Of a DNA stretch of 64,000 nucleotides, positions 8,005 to 16,684 are shown one piece after another. The notes beneath the pieces are model-generated. The model was given only the letters and a program-made list of their open reading frames with translations. It ran no database searches and had not been told where the DNA came from. Source of the stretch: Naasia lichenicola (GTDB lineage: Bacteria; Actinomycetota; Actinomycetes; Actinomycetales; Microbacteriaceae); NCBI RefSeq assembly GCF_004801885.1, contig NZ_SSSM01000001.1:834261-898260 (forward strand), read 5' to 3'. The translations under genes were made by a program, and so were the position numbers. Every line of letters begins with the position of its first letter. Positions within the stretch are counted from its first letter, which is position 1.

Positions 8005-9522
8005 CTCGCCGATGCCGTAGGCCGCGCCGTCGAACCGGCTCAGCCGCCGACGGAAGGCGAATGCGAAGTCGGGCCAGAGCAGGGTGAGACGGCCGCTGCG
8101 CTCGTCGACGTACCAGCTCGAGCACTTCCCTCGCAGCCACACCGTCGAACCGGCCACGGCGTCCAGCTCGGCGATGTAGTCGTCCTCCGCAGCTCGGGTC
8201 ACCTCGAGCACTCCGCCCCCGCCGGCCATCGCCCCGCCGGTCAAGTCGGCGAGCGCGGACAGCGCGTCGAGGATGTGGTCGATCTGCGCCTCGATCATAT
8301 AGATCGCCGAATTGTGGCCGAGGCTCGCGTTGGGGCCGTCGAGGATGAACAGGTTCGGGAAGCCGTGCACCGCGGTCGATGCGTAGGCGACCATGCCGTC
8401 CGCCCAGCGGTCGGCGAGCGGGACCCCATTACGTCCGAGGATGGTGCGGGCGTACGGCGGCTCGGTCGACTCGAAGCCGGTCGCGAGGATCAGCACGTCG
8501 AGCTCGTGCATCCGCCCGCTCGCCGCCACCGCCGTGCCGCCCCGAACCGACTCGAGCGCGGATGCCTCGAGCACGACCGTGGGTCGGCTGAGGGCCGGGT
8601 AGAAGTCATCCGAGAGCAGCACGCGCTTGCATCCGATCTCGTAGTCGGGAGTGAGCGCGGCGCGGAGCCCACGATCGCCCACCTGCTCGCCGAGGTGCGC
8701 GAGCGCGCGGTGACGCAGTGCGTCGAGGGGGCCGGAGATCCCGATCCGCTGGGCGTAGCCCTGCTCCATCGACCAGAACAGCCGCGAGCGCAGTCGCTCG
8801 GCCGACTCGGGAGCGCGGGCGAACAGCCGCTGCTCGGCGGCGGTGTACTCCCGGTCCTGCCGCGGAACGACATACGGAGCGCTGCGCTGGAAGACGACGA
8901 CGGATTCGGCCCGAGCCGCCACCTCAGGGATGAGCTGCACCGCTGACGCGCCGGTGCCGACGATGCCGACCCGCGCGCCCGACAGGTCGGCGTCGCCCCA
9001 TCGCGACGAGTGGAAGACCCTGCCGGTGGACTGGTCGAGCCCGGCGACGTCGGGGATGCGCGGCTCCGACAGCCGGCCCGCAGCCATCACCAGCACGCGG
9101 CACCGGTAGTCGCCGCGGGTGGTGCGGACCATCCAGCGGCCGTCGTCCTCGTCCCACTCGGAACCGAGCACCGCGGTGCCGAAGCGCAGGTGCGGCAGCA
9201 GCCCCTCGTCGCGCGCGGCCTCGACGAGATAGCCCTGGATCTCGGCTCCGGGAGCGAAGAATCGCGACCAGTCGGGCTTCGGGCGGAACGAGTAGGAGTA
9301 CAGATGCGATGGGATGTCGCAGGCGACGCCCGGGTAGACGTTGTCCCGCCAGGTGCCGCCGACCTGGTCTGCGCGCTCGAGGATCAGGAACGACGCCGTC
9401 CCGCGGCGCGCGAGCCGGATGCCGAGGCCGAGGCCCGCGATTCCTGCACCGACGATGAGGGTGTCGACCTCGACGAATCCCTGCGGCGACGTAGACCCGA
9501 GCGGGCGGGCCGCCGCATTCAC
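7939..9522 (-). CDS. Flavin-containing monooxygenase, Baeyer-Villiger type
   Basis: A 527-residue NAD(P)H/FAD monooxygenase. The FAD Rossmann motif is G-A-G-I-A-G-L-G (residues 25-32) and the NADPH motif is G-I-V-G-T-G-A-S-A. Between them is the Baeyer-Villiger fingerprint region, here S-T-G-R-V-F-H-S-S-R-W-G-D: the G-x3-H-x3-W core is kept, but the leading Phe is Ser and the usual Pro/Asp after Trp is Gly. A-T-G-F near residue 350 is the expected late motif. Such enzymes insert oxygen into ketones or aldehydes. It starts with GTG in a 4-nt overlap with the hydrolase upstream, which would suit hydrolysis of the ester product. It is third in the fbiC-hydrolase-monooxygenase operon. Confidence 0.85.
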   Translation of the reverse strand: MNAAARPLGSTSPQGFVEVDTLIVGAGIAGLGLGIRLARRGTASFLILERADQVGGTWRDNVYPGVACDIPSHLYSYSFRPKPDWSRFFAPGAEIQGYLVEAARDEGLLPHLRFGTAVLGSEWDEDDGRWMVRTTRGDYRCRVLVMAAGRLSEPRIPDVAGLDQSTGRVFHSSRWGDADLSGARVGIVGTGASAVQLIPEVAARAESVVVFQRSAPYVVPRQDREYTAAEQRLFARAPESAERLRSRLFWSMEQGYAQRIGISGPLDALRHRALAHLGEQVGDRGLRAALTPDYEIGCKRVLLSDDFYPALSRPTVVLEASALESVRGGTAVAASGRMHELDVLILATGFESTEPPYARTILGRNGVPLADRWADGMVAYASTAVHGFPNLFILDGPNASLGHNSAIYMIEAQIDHILDALSALADLTGGAMAGGGGVLEVTRAAEDDYIAELDAVAGSTVWLRGKCSSWYVDERSGRLTLLWPDFAFAFRRRLSRFDGAAYGIGESVGDGDADAAREQRGEQIELA

Positions 9523-10385
9523 GTCCGTGCTCCCTCGACAGCACCCTCGGCAGCTGCCTGCTGAGGGCGCGCGGTGCCGCGCGGGTCGCCCTCGAGGAAC
9601 TCCTCGATCAGCTGCAGCACCTCGATCGGGCGCTCGGCGAGCGCGGCGTGACCGCTGTCGAGCTCCGCGTAGCGCGAGTCGTCGAGAGCGGCGAAGAGCG
9701 CTCGGCTCTGCTCGCGAGGCACGATGGCGTCGTCTGCGCAGCCGATCACGAGCGTCGGCGTCTGGACTCCCGCGACGACGTCGGCGAGCGAGACGCTGGC
9801 GAGCAGCGCCATCCGGGCGCCCGACCAGGCTGAACCGGCGATGCTGTGCGAGGCGGTCTCATCGAGACCGGCCGAGCTGAAGGCCGCGTAGCCGAGCAGC
9901 TGATCGCGCAGCGCGGCGGGCGCCGCGCCGTGCAGCCGAGCGAACCGGCGCTGGCGCTCCGTGACGTCGAGCCAACCGCCGATCAGCACCAGACGGGCGA
10001 CCCGATCGCGCGCGGCGACCCGAGCCGCGATCGTTGCGCCGAGGGAGACGCCGACCAGATCGACCCGGCGGCCCGGAGCGATGGCCTCGAGGGCCGCGAT
10101 CACCTGGTCGGCCGCGCCGTCGATCGCCCCATCGCGGGACTGGGACTGGGACTCCGCAGAGGCGCTCTCCGCGGGCACCTCCCAGTCGAGCGCGATCACC
10201 CGGCGGGTGCGGGCGAGCAGGGGAAGCAGCAGGCCGAACTCATCCTGAGATGAGGCGAGCTCGCCGGGCAGCAGCACGAGCGGCACGCGGTGCGGGGCCG
10301 TCTCCTCGCCGACCGTCAGCGCGACCAATCCGGCGATCCGGGTGACGACCGGATCCGGACGGCCCCAGCCCGAGCGCTCGATCAT
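9519..10385 (-). CDS. Alpha/beta hydrolase
   Basis: A 288-residue alpha/beta-hydrolase. The nucleophile elbow is G-V-S-L-G, the acid is probably the Asp in I-G-C-A-D-D-A-I-V-P, and the catalytic His is in L-D-S-G-H-A-A-L. An oxyanion region L-L-P-G is near residue 40. The insertion S-A-S-A-E-S-Q-S-Q-S is low complexity. Start ATG overlaps the fbiC stop by 4 nt and the stop overlaps the monooxygenase start by 4 nt, so it is fully embedded in that operon. An esterase acting after a Baeyer-Villiger step is plausible but is inference. Confidence 0.8.
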   Translation of the reverse strand: MIERSGWGRPDPVVTRIAGLVALTVGEETAPHRVPLVLLPGELASSQDEFGLLLPLLARTRRVIALDWEVPAESASAESQSQSRDGAIDGAADQVIAALEAIAPGRRVDLVGVSLGATIAARVAARDRVARLVLIGGWLDVTERQRRFARLHGAAPAALRDQLLGYAAFSSAGLDETASHSIAGSAWSGARMALLASVSLADVVAGVQTPTLVIGCADDAIVPREQSRALFAALDDSRYAELDSGHAALAERPIEVLQLIEEFLEGDPRGTARPQQAAAEGAVEGART

Positions 10386-12898
10386 CGCTCCGTCACCGGC
10401 AGGGCCGGCCGGCCGGCGCGAGCGCAGCGGGTCAGCCGGAACGCGGCCGTGTCGGACTGGCGGGGTCGACGGGCGGCCGCGAGGCGCTCCACCGGGGGCT
10501 CACCGTAGGTGGTCGTCCGCTGACGGGTGGGCCGGCCGATGTCCGCGGCCAGCCGTTCGACCTCGGCGATCGTCAGCGTCCGGTGCGCCTCGGCGCCCGC
10601 TTCGGGGCGGAGGGCGCCATCGATCAGCAGTCCGCCGAGGTCGTCGGCACCGCCCTGGAGGATGAGCTGCGCGGCGTGCAGCCCGAGCTTCGTCCATGCC
10701 ACCTGGATGTGATCGATGCTGCCGTGCAGCATCAGCCGCGCCACGGCGTGCAGGGCGCGGCTCTCGTCGACCGATGGGCCCGATCGGCTGAGACCCGGCA
10801 CCTGGACGGGCGACTCCTGAGGCAGGAACGGCATGGGGATGAACTCGGTGAAGCCGCCCGTCTGCTCCTGGATGCTCCGGAGGGTCCGCAGGTGGGCGAC
10901 CTGCTGGGCGGGCGTCTCGAGGTGGCCGTAGACCATCGTCGCCGTCGACCCCAGGCCGGCACGATGGGCTGCGACGATCCCGCCGATCCAGTCGCGCACG
11001 GGGATGTCCGTCCCTGCGGTGAGCGCTGCGCGCACCCCGTCGTCGAGGATGCGGGCCGCGGTGCCCGGAACGCTGTCCAGCCCGGCGTCCCGCAGCTCGG
11101 CCAGATGCCGCTCGAGCCCGACTCCGCGACGACGGGCGCCCTCGGCGAGCTCTGCCGGCCGGAAGGCGTGCAGGTGGATGTCCGGCGTGCGGGCGCGGAT
11201 GGCACGGATGACATCCAGCTGACCGGCGCGAACACCCGCTGGGATCTGGCCCTGCAGGCAGAGTTCGGTGGCGCCGAGCTCCCACGCCTCGGCGGCGAGC
11301 TCCGCCATCGCTTCGAGTGTGAACTCACGATATCCATTCGTGCGCTCGGTCGATGGTTCAGCAACCGCGTCGTCCACGAGCAGCGCGGCGTCCAGGTTGC
11401 GGTTGACGACGTAGGTCACCGCGTCGCCGACCGTCCGGGCGCGCAGCTCGTCGGCCAGACGGGTCAGCCGCTCGATGTCGTCGCCGCGGGCGCCGAGCAG
11501 GGCGACGTAGCCGGCATCCGCGAGCCCGGCAGGATCCACCGCCGCCTGGGCCAGCGCATCGTCGAGCTGCCGATCACCCGAGGGCTCGCGGGGCAGGAGT
11601 GCCGGTGCAGTCGTCCACGGCCGGCCGACGACCGGAGCCTGCTCATCCGCGAGACCGGACGGGGCGGCGAGCGCGTCGAGGTGCGGGCGGAGGCGCGGAT
11701 CCACCCACTCCTGCCCCGCCATGACGTACTGCGGGTGCGCCGTGAGCCGCTCGCGCAGCTCGAAACCGCTCAGCGCGGTCAGGGCGGAGAGGTCGTCGAG
11801 GTCGGGCCACGGCCGCTCGGGGTTGACGTGATCGGCGGTCAGCGGGCTGACGCCGCCCCAGTCGTCGATCCCGGCGCGGAGAAGCAGGCCGAGCTCGTTC
11901 GCGTCGGTGAGGTTGGGCGGGGCCTGAATCGTGGCATCGGCGCCCATCACCACGCGGGCCACGGCGACCGCGGCGATGTACTCCTCGAGGGCGAGGTCCG
12001 CCTCGTTCTGCATGGCCGTCCGCGGCTTGGCGCGGAAGTTCTGCACGATCGTCTCCTGGATGTGCCCCCAGCGCTCGTGCGAGGCGCGGATCGCGAAGAG
12101 CGACTCCGCGCGCTCGGCGTCGTTCTCGCCGATGCCGAGCAGCACGCCGGTGGTGAACGGAACGCGGGAGCGACCGGCGTCCTCGAGCACCCGGAGTCGG
12201 AGGGCGGGGTCCTTGTCGGGCGAGCCGTAGTGCACGCCGCCCTTCTCCGACCAGAGTCGGCCGGCGGTCGTCTCGAGCATCATGCCCATGGACGGCGCGC
12301 TCGGTCGGAGGCGCTGCAGCTCGGACCAGGACATGACCCCCGGGTTGAGGTGCGGCAGCAGTCCCGTCTCCTCGAGCACGAGGATCGCCATCGCGCGGAT
12401 GTAGTCGATCGTCGACTCGTAGCCGTGATCGTCGAGCCAGGCTCGGGCGATCGGCCAGCGATCCTCGGGACGGTCGCCGAGGGTGAAGAGCGCCTCCTTG
12501 CAGCCGAGCTCGGCGCCGCGACGGGCGACCTCGAGGATCTCCTCGGGCTCCATGTAGGTCGGCTTGCCGTGCATCGCGAGGCCCCCCGGGGTCTCGACGA
12601 AGGTGCAGTAGTGGCAGCGATCGCGGCAGAGGAAGGTGACCGGGATGAACACCTTGCGCGAGTAGGTGATGATCCCCTCGCGTCCGGACCGATCCAATCC
12701 CTCATCGCGCAGCGCAGAGGCGACCGTGAGCAGGCGCTCGAGCTCGGGGCCGCGCGCGCTGAACAGGATGGTCGCATCGGCCTCGGAGACGGGATCGCCC
12801 GCTTCGAGGCGCAACAGCGCGTCGCGCACGACGACCACGGGAGCGGACCCGGCGGACGGGTGCTGATCAGAGGAGGACTGTGCGGATGCTTCGACCAT
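10382..12898 (-). CDS. fbiC: FO synthase (FbiC, CofG-CofH fusion), CofH cluster motif apparently missing
   Basis: FbiC fuses two radical-SAM enzymes, CofG and CofH, that make the deazaflavin chromophore FO of coenzyme F420 from tyrosine and a flavin precursor. The 838 residues match in length and order. The CofG half (about 1-420) is complete, with C-R-D-R-C-H-Y-C (Cys91, 95, 98) and T-L-G-D-R-P-E. The CofH half (about 490-838) keeps late motifs such as G-G-F-T-E-F-I-P-M-P-F and the C-terminal R-Q-R-T-T-T-Y, but where CX3CX2C should follow V-N-R-N the sequence reads L-D-A-A-L-L-V-D-D-A with no cysteine. Start ATG 12898 has AAGG upstream; longer forms to 13057 are rejected as they run through repeats. 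First gene of a three-gene operon. Confidence 0.85.
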   Translation of the reverse strand: MVEASAQSSSDQHPSAGSAPVVVVRDALLRLEAGDPVSEADATILFSARGPELERLLTVASALRDEGLDRSGREGIITYSRKVFIPVTFLCRDRCHYCTFVETPGGLAMHGKPTYMEPEEILEVARRGAELGCKEALFTLGDRPEDRWPIARAWLDDHGYESTIDYIRAMAILVLEETGLLPHLNPGVMSWSELQRLRPSAPSMGMMLETTAGRLWSEKGGVHYGSPDKDPALRLRVLEDAGRSRVPFTTGVLLGIGENDAERAESLFAIRASHERWGHIQETIVQNFRAKPRTAMQNEADLALEEYIAAVAVARVVMGADATIQAPPNLTDANELGLLLRAGIDDWGGVSPLTADHVNPERPWPDLDDLSALTALSGFELRERLTAHPQYVMAGQEWVDPRLRPHLDALAAPSGLADEQAPVVGRPWTTAPALLPREPSGDRQLDDALAQAAVDPAGLADAGYVALLGARGDDIERLTRLADELRARTVGDAVTYVVNRNLDAALLVDDAVAEPSTERTNGYREFTLEAMAELAAEAWELGATELCLQGQIPAGVRAGQLDVIRAIRARTPDIHLHAFRPAELAEGARRRGVGLERHLAELRDAGLDSVPGTAARILDDGVRAALTAGTDIPVRDWIGGIVAAHRAGLGSTATMVYGHLETPAQQVAHLRTLRSIQEQTGGFTEFIPMPFLPQESPVQVPGLSRSGPSVDESRALHAVARLMLHGSIDHIQVAWTKLGLHAAQLILQGGADDLGGLLIDGALRPEAGAEAHRTLTIAEVERLAADIGRPTRQRTTTYGEPPVERLAAARRPRQSDTAAFRLTRCARAGRPALPVTER

Positions 12899-13011
12899 GA
12901 CAGCGCCTTGAGAGAAGGGATGCGGGCACTCACGCAGAGTGCGGTGAAGCCCAAATCCAGGCCTCATGTTCGAATGCCTCAAGCCTACCCGCGCTCGACG
13001 GCGCACCTGTC

Positions 13012-13113
13012 GGCCACCTCTTCCCTGTACTTGGCCACCTTTCGCCGTGACGGCCACCTTTAGAACCCGTGCCGTCGGCGGAAAAGGTGGCCGAACGCAA
13101 CGGAAAGGTGGCC
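13012..13113. repeat. Phased GGCCACCT repeat array upstream of fbiC
   Basis: GGCCACCT occurs at 13012, 13033 and 13052, then its reverse complement AGGTGGCC at 13085 and 13106. Spacings are 19-21 bp, about two helical turns, and the two groups are inverted. The array lies 114-215 bp upstream of the fbiC start codon, in the only sizeable gap before that operon. It could be a regulator-binding array or a decayed palindromic element. Confidence 0.6.
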
Positions 13114-13148
13114 GAGCGCACGCGCGCTGTCGATTCTCGATCGGCAGG

Positions 13149-14141
13149 TCAGGCGGCGGAGCTCGACGCCTTGCGCTGTTCGATGATCTGGCGAAGGGCC
13201 GGCTCGAGGTCGGGATACTCGAAGCGATACCCCGCGGCGAGCAGGCGCTCGGGGACCACCCACCGGCTCTTGAGGATCAGCTCCGTCTCGGTGCTGATCA
13301 GCTTGGCGCCGATCTCGAGCAGCCATCGCGGCGATGGGACGCCGATCGGAACGCCGACCAGCTCCCGGATGGTGCGCATCACCGTGCGCCCATCGGACGG
13401 GTGAGGCGACGTGACGTTGACCGGGCCGTCGAGCTCGGGATGCACGCGCAGGAAGTCGATGGCACCCAGCACGTCTGCGATGTGCACCCAGCTGAACTTC
13501 TGCGCGCCGCCGTGAGCCCGGAACTCATGGAAGGTGCCGTTGCGCCGGCGCGACTCGGTGGCGAACCAGCGCCCGTCGAGCTGGGGTCCGCCGAGGCCGA
13601 ACTGGGCGAGCCGCAGAAGCGGCAGCAGGGCGCTGCCGTCGCCGAGCACGATCGCCATCCGCAGCGCGACCCGTCGGGTGCCGGGCAGGCTGGCGGCGAA
13701 CAGGGCCTCCTCCCACGCGGTGGCGACGCCGACCGAGAATCCTGTGCCGATCTCGCCGGTCGACTCGGTCATCGGCCGGTCTTCGGCGTGCCGGTAGATC
13801 GTGGCCGTCGACGAGTTGAGCCAGACCGGCGGCGGCTCGTCGCATGCGGCGATCGCCCGCGACAGTTCTGTGGTCGTCGCCACGCGCGAGCGCAGGATCT
13901 CTGCCCGGTTGGCGTCGTTGTAGCGGCAGTTGACGCTCTTGCCCGCCAGATTGATGAGCACGTCCGCGCCGTCGAGCACGTCGGTGAGGGCGGCGGTGTT
14001 GCCCCAGCGGGCATCGGGTCCGCGACGGCCGATCCGCGCGACATCTGCACCGCGGGCCCGGAAGGCGGCGTACAGGTAGTCGCCGATGAAGCCGGATGCG
14101 CCCGCCAGGACCACCCGATCGACCGGTGCTCGTTCACTCAT
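13149..14141 (-). CDS. TIGR01777-family NAD(P)-dependent epimerase (SDR39U1-like)
   Basis: A 330-residue atypical SDR. The nucleotide-binding motif is G-A-S-G-F-I-G near the N-terminus, followed by D-V-L-I-N-L-A-G-K-S-V-N-C-R-Y, a signature of this family, and W-L-N-S-S-T-A-T-I-Y-R-H; the C-terminal 50 residues are the DUF1731 domain (V-P-S-P-R-W-L-L-E-I-G-A and W-V-x-P-E-R-L-L). The ATG at 14141 has GGGGGAG 5 nt upstream; a GTG two codons earlier is also in frame. It overlaps the DUF4166 gene by 8 nt, a pairing often seen in actinobacteria and sometimes fused. The substrate of the family is not known. Confidence 0.85.
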   Translation of the reverse strand: MSERAPVDRVVLAGASGFIGDYLYAAFRARGADVARIGRRGPDARWGNTAALTDVLDGADVLINLAGKSVNCRYNDANRAEILRSRVATTTELSRAIAACDEPPPVWLNSSTATIYRHAEDRPMTESTGEIGTGFSVGVATAWEEALFAASLPGTRRVALRMAIVLGDGSALLPLLRLAQFGLGGPQLDGRWFATESRRRNGTFHEFRAHGGAQKFSWVHIADVLGAIDFLRVHPELDGPVNVTSPHPSDGRTVMRTIRELVGVPIGVPSPRWLLEIGAKLISTETELILKSRWVVPERLLAAGYRFEYPDLEPALRQIIEQRKASSSAA

Positions 14142-14880
14142 CGCCACTCCCCCTGATCAGGCTCGCCCTGTCGATCGCCGTGTCCGTCCCGGCTCCGACG
14201 GCTGAGCCGCTGCCTGCCCCCGCGGAACGCTGCGCACGCTCGGCCACGACCTCGTAGGCGAACGATCCGCTGTACTCGTAGATCCGACCCAGCCATCTCG
14301 ATTCCAGCACAACGGAGACGTGCTGGCGATCGGTGGCCTCGTCGAAGCGCTCTGTGAGGCGGACGGTGGGCGCGAGGATCTCGGGCACCGGCCGATAGCG
14401 GCCACCCAGGCGGACGGCCATCCGATCGGAGCGCAGGCGGAGCGCTCCGTCCTGCACCGAGGCGACGAGCTCGGCGCGGAACCGGCGACCGGTTCCGAGG
14501 TAGTCGACGAGCGTTGAGCCCTCGACCGTGATGGCATCGACCATCGTGCGATTCCCGCCCTTGAGCTCGAAGGTCCTGCTCGCCGCCACCGCGGCGCTGC
14601 CGTTCGGATCTGTCGTCGATCGGTTGGTGACCGAGAACAGCACATCGCTCTGCCAGACCGGGAAGAGGATGCCCTCCGCCTGCAGGATCGCGAGGATCGG
14701 CCAGAGGATGCGCCGCGGCGTGCCGACCCGGCTGAACCGCCCGCGACCCTGACCGACGTGCCCGGTGGGGATGGCGCCGAAGTAGGCGCGGAGCCGAGGA
14801 TGCAGCCCGGGGAGCTCATCGCCGAGAACGAGCTGATACGGCGAGCGGCTGTCCCGCGTCGCCTCGGAAGCCTCGGCCAT
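14134..14880 (-). CDS. DUF4166 domain protein
   Basis: A 248-residue protein beginning with the characteristic L-G-D-E-L-P-x-L-H-P-R-L-R-A-Y-F-G and P-x-G-x-V-G-x-G-x-G-x-F of DUF4166. It has no signal peptide or membrane span. The final 25 residues are low-complexity Ala/Gly/Ser. The start has a strong GGGAGGG. Its coupling with the TIGR01777 epimerase is the best clue to its role, which remains unknown. Upstream is a palindromic repeat (14913-14968) that separates it from the flotillin gene. Confidence 0.8.
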   Translation of the reverse strand: MAEASEATRDSRSPYQLVLGDELPGLHPRLRAYFGAIPTGHVGQGRGRFSRVGTPRRILWPILAILQAEGILFPVWQSDVLFSVTNRSTTDPNGSAAVAASRTFELKGGNRTMVDAITVEGSTLVDYLGTGRRFRAELVASVQDGALRLRSDRMAVRLGGRYRPVPEILAPTVRLTERFDEATDRQHVSVVLESRWLGRIYEYSGSFAYEVVAERAQRSAGAGSGSAVGAGTDTAIDRASLIRGSGDE

Positions 14881-14912
14881 CGTCCCTCCCTCGATGTCGT
14901 CACCGTTCCGTC

Positions 14913-14968
14913 GAGCTGCCCACTTCTGCCGCTGGGAATGCGATCCGAGCGGCAGAATCGGGCAGCTC
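14913..14968. repeat. REP3 palindromic element, copy 1
   Basis: A 21-nt arm starting GAGCTGCCC and ending TGCCGCT is repeated inversely after 14 nt with two mismatches. A closer-matched copy is at 30296-30351, and half a copy is near 19218. It sits between the end of the flotillin gene and the DUF4166 start and could end flotillin transcription. Confidence 0.8.
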
Positions 14969-14979
14969 AGCGGAGAGGG

Positions 14980-16524
14980 TCAGCTCGCCGGTGTTCCCTC
15001 GGTCGGCGTGGCTGGCTTTCGGCGGCCCTTGGCCGAGTCGGAGGCGGCGAAGGCGGTGCCCGCCGCGTCGCCCGCCGCCCGGGCGTTGACGAGATCGGCG
15101 ATGTCGATGCCGACCAGGTCCTTGATCAGCTGAGTCGACGAGGCCAGCTGTCCGGCGACGCTCTGATTGAGCTGCCCGGTCGCATTGCCGTCCGTCGAGA
15201 TCAGGGTCATGTTCGAGATGCCTGCCAGCGGCTCGGCGGCGGCGCGGACGATCTCGGGCAGCTTCGCGATGATCTGCTGACGCAGCAGATCGACGGAGCG
15301 CTCGCTGAGGGCCTCCGCCTGCGCACGGGACGAGTCGGCGAGCGCAGCACCTGTCGCACGAGTGGCATCCGCCTCAGCCTCACCCTCCGCTCGGAGGGCC
15401 TCGGCGGCGGCGATACGGCGGTTCTTGTCGGCGATGCCCTCCGCCTCGGTGGCCTCGGCGGCCGACCTGCGACGGTTGCGGTCCGCGATGCCCTCGGCCT
15501 CGATGGCCTCGGCGGCCGACTTGCGAGCGTCTCGAGCCGCGTTGGCGTTCGCGATGGACGCCGCGGCGGTCGCCTCGGCGCGCTTCTGCACGGCATACGC
15601 ATCGGCGTCGGCGGCCGCGCGGATCTCGGCGTCGAGCTCCTGCTTGCGCAGGCCGACCCGCTTGCCGGCGGTCACCTCCTGCTGGGAGACGACGGCCTGC
15701 TGAGCGATCGCCTCGGCGAGCGGGGCGGCGGCGGCGGCCTCTGCGCGCGCCTTGTCCGTCTCCTTCTGGATCTCCGCCCGACGCAGGTCGAGTCGGCGCT
15801 GCGCCTCGGAGACGGCCTGGTCGGCGTTGATCCGCGCCTCTTCGGAAGCCTGGCGTGAGACGGATTCCGCGATCTCGGCGACCTGCTTGACCCGCGCGGC
15901 CTCACCACGGCCGAGGTCGCGGATGTAGCCGTTGTCGTCGTCGATCTCCTTGATCTGCAGCGTGTCGATCTGCAGGCCCTGGACGTCGAGGGACTCGCGG
16001 ACCGCCTCGAGCACCTGACCCTGCAGGGCGGAGCGGTTGGTGATGATCTCGGTCACCGTGAGCTGGCCGACGATGGAGCGGACCGAACCCGAGAGGACCT
16101 CTTCGGTGGAGGACTCGATCTGATCCTGCTGGTTGAGGAAGCGCTGGGCGGCCGCGCGCACCATGGCCTCGGAGCCGCCGACCTTGACCACCGCGACCGC
16201 GTTCACCCGGATGGTGATCGCGTCGCGCGTCTGAGCCGTGGCCTGCACGTTCAGCTGGCGGCTGCGCAGGCTGAGCTTGAAGTACGCCTCGATGATCGGC
16301 TTGACGAAGACGCGCGACCCGAAGACGACGCGCTGCCCGGCGCTCTCCCCCGCCTCGCTGCCGACCTTCGCCACGCGCTGCCGCGAGGTGACGATGATCG
16401 CCTCGTCGGGCTTGGCGACCTTGATGCCCCGCAGCAGGGAGATGACGACGATGAGCAGGATGACGACGACGACGCCGATGCCGACGGCGAGGCCGATCGC
16501 ATCGGGAGAGAAGGGCGTGAGCAC
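14980..16524 (-). CDS. Flotillin-like SPFH-domain membrane protein
   Basis: A 514-residue flotillin/YqiK-like protein. Residues about 10-32 form one membrane span (A-I-G-L-A-V-G-I-G-V-V-V-V-I-L-L-I-V-V-I-S-L-L). The SPFH/band-7 domain follows (R-V-V-F-G-S-R-V-F-V-K-P-I, then L-Q-I-D-T-L-Q-I-K-E-I-D-D). The long C-terminal half is alanine/glutamate-rich coiled coil, including internal near-repeats built on the unit S-A-A-E-A-x-E-A-E-G-I-A-D-x-N-R-R. Flotillins scaffold membrane microdomains; this one lacks an adjacent NfeD gene. Start is GTG, with no clear Shine-Dalgarno; a TACTGT lies only 4 nt upstream. Confidence 0.85.
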   Translation of the reverse strand: MLTPFSPDAIGLAVGIGVVVVILLIVVISLLRGIKVAKPDEAIIVTSRQRVAKVGSEAGESAGQRVVFGSRVFVKPIIEAYFKLSLRSRQLNVQATAQTRDAITIRVNAVAVVKVGGSEAMVRAAAQRFLNQQDQIESSTEEVLSGSVRSIVGQLTVTEIITNRSALQGQVLEAVRESLDVQGLQIDTLQIKEIDDDNGYIRDLGRGEAARVKQVAEIAESVSRQASEEARINADQAVSEAQRRLDLRRAEIQKETDKARAEAAAAAPLAEAIAQQAVVSQQEVTAGKRVGLRKQELDAEIRAAADADAYAVQKRAEATAAASIANANAARDARKSAAEAIEAEGIADRNRRRSAAEATEAEGIADKNRRIAAAEALRAEGEAEADATRATGAALADSSRAQAEALSERSVDLLRQQIIAKLPEIVRAAAEPLAGISNMTLISTDGNATGQLNQSVAGQLASSTQLIKDLVGIDIADLVNARAAGDAAGTAFAASDSAKGRRKPATPTEGTPAS

Positions 16525-16684
16525 GGGAACAGTATGACAGCGGCCGAATGCGGAAATCAGGCCTGATCAGCAGAAAACCTGCTCAACTCCTGATCCTGGA
16601 TCGCCGATCGGGAGCGCGGACGACCAGCCGGATCGGTTAGGTTGGGGCCCCACCCCGGCATCCGATGCGATGAGGAGACTGTGC

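Noticed and set aside
10583..13063. 826-residue open frame antisense to fbiC
   Set aside because: High-GC genes produce long antisense frames; it has no recognisable domain, and the sense strand carries a clear FbiC.
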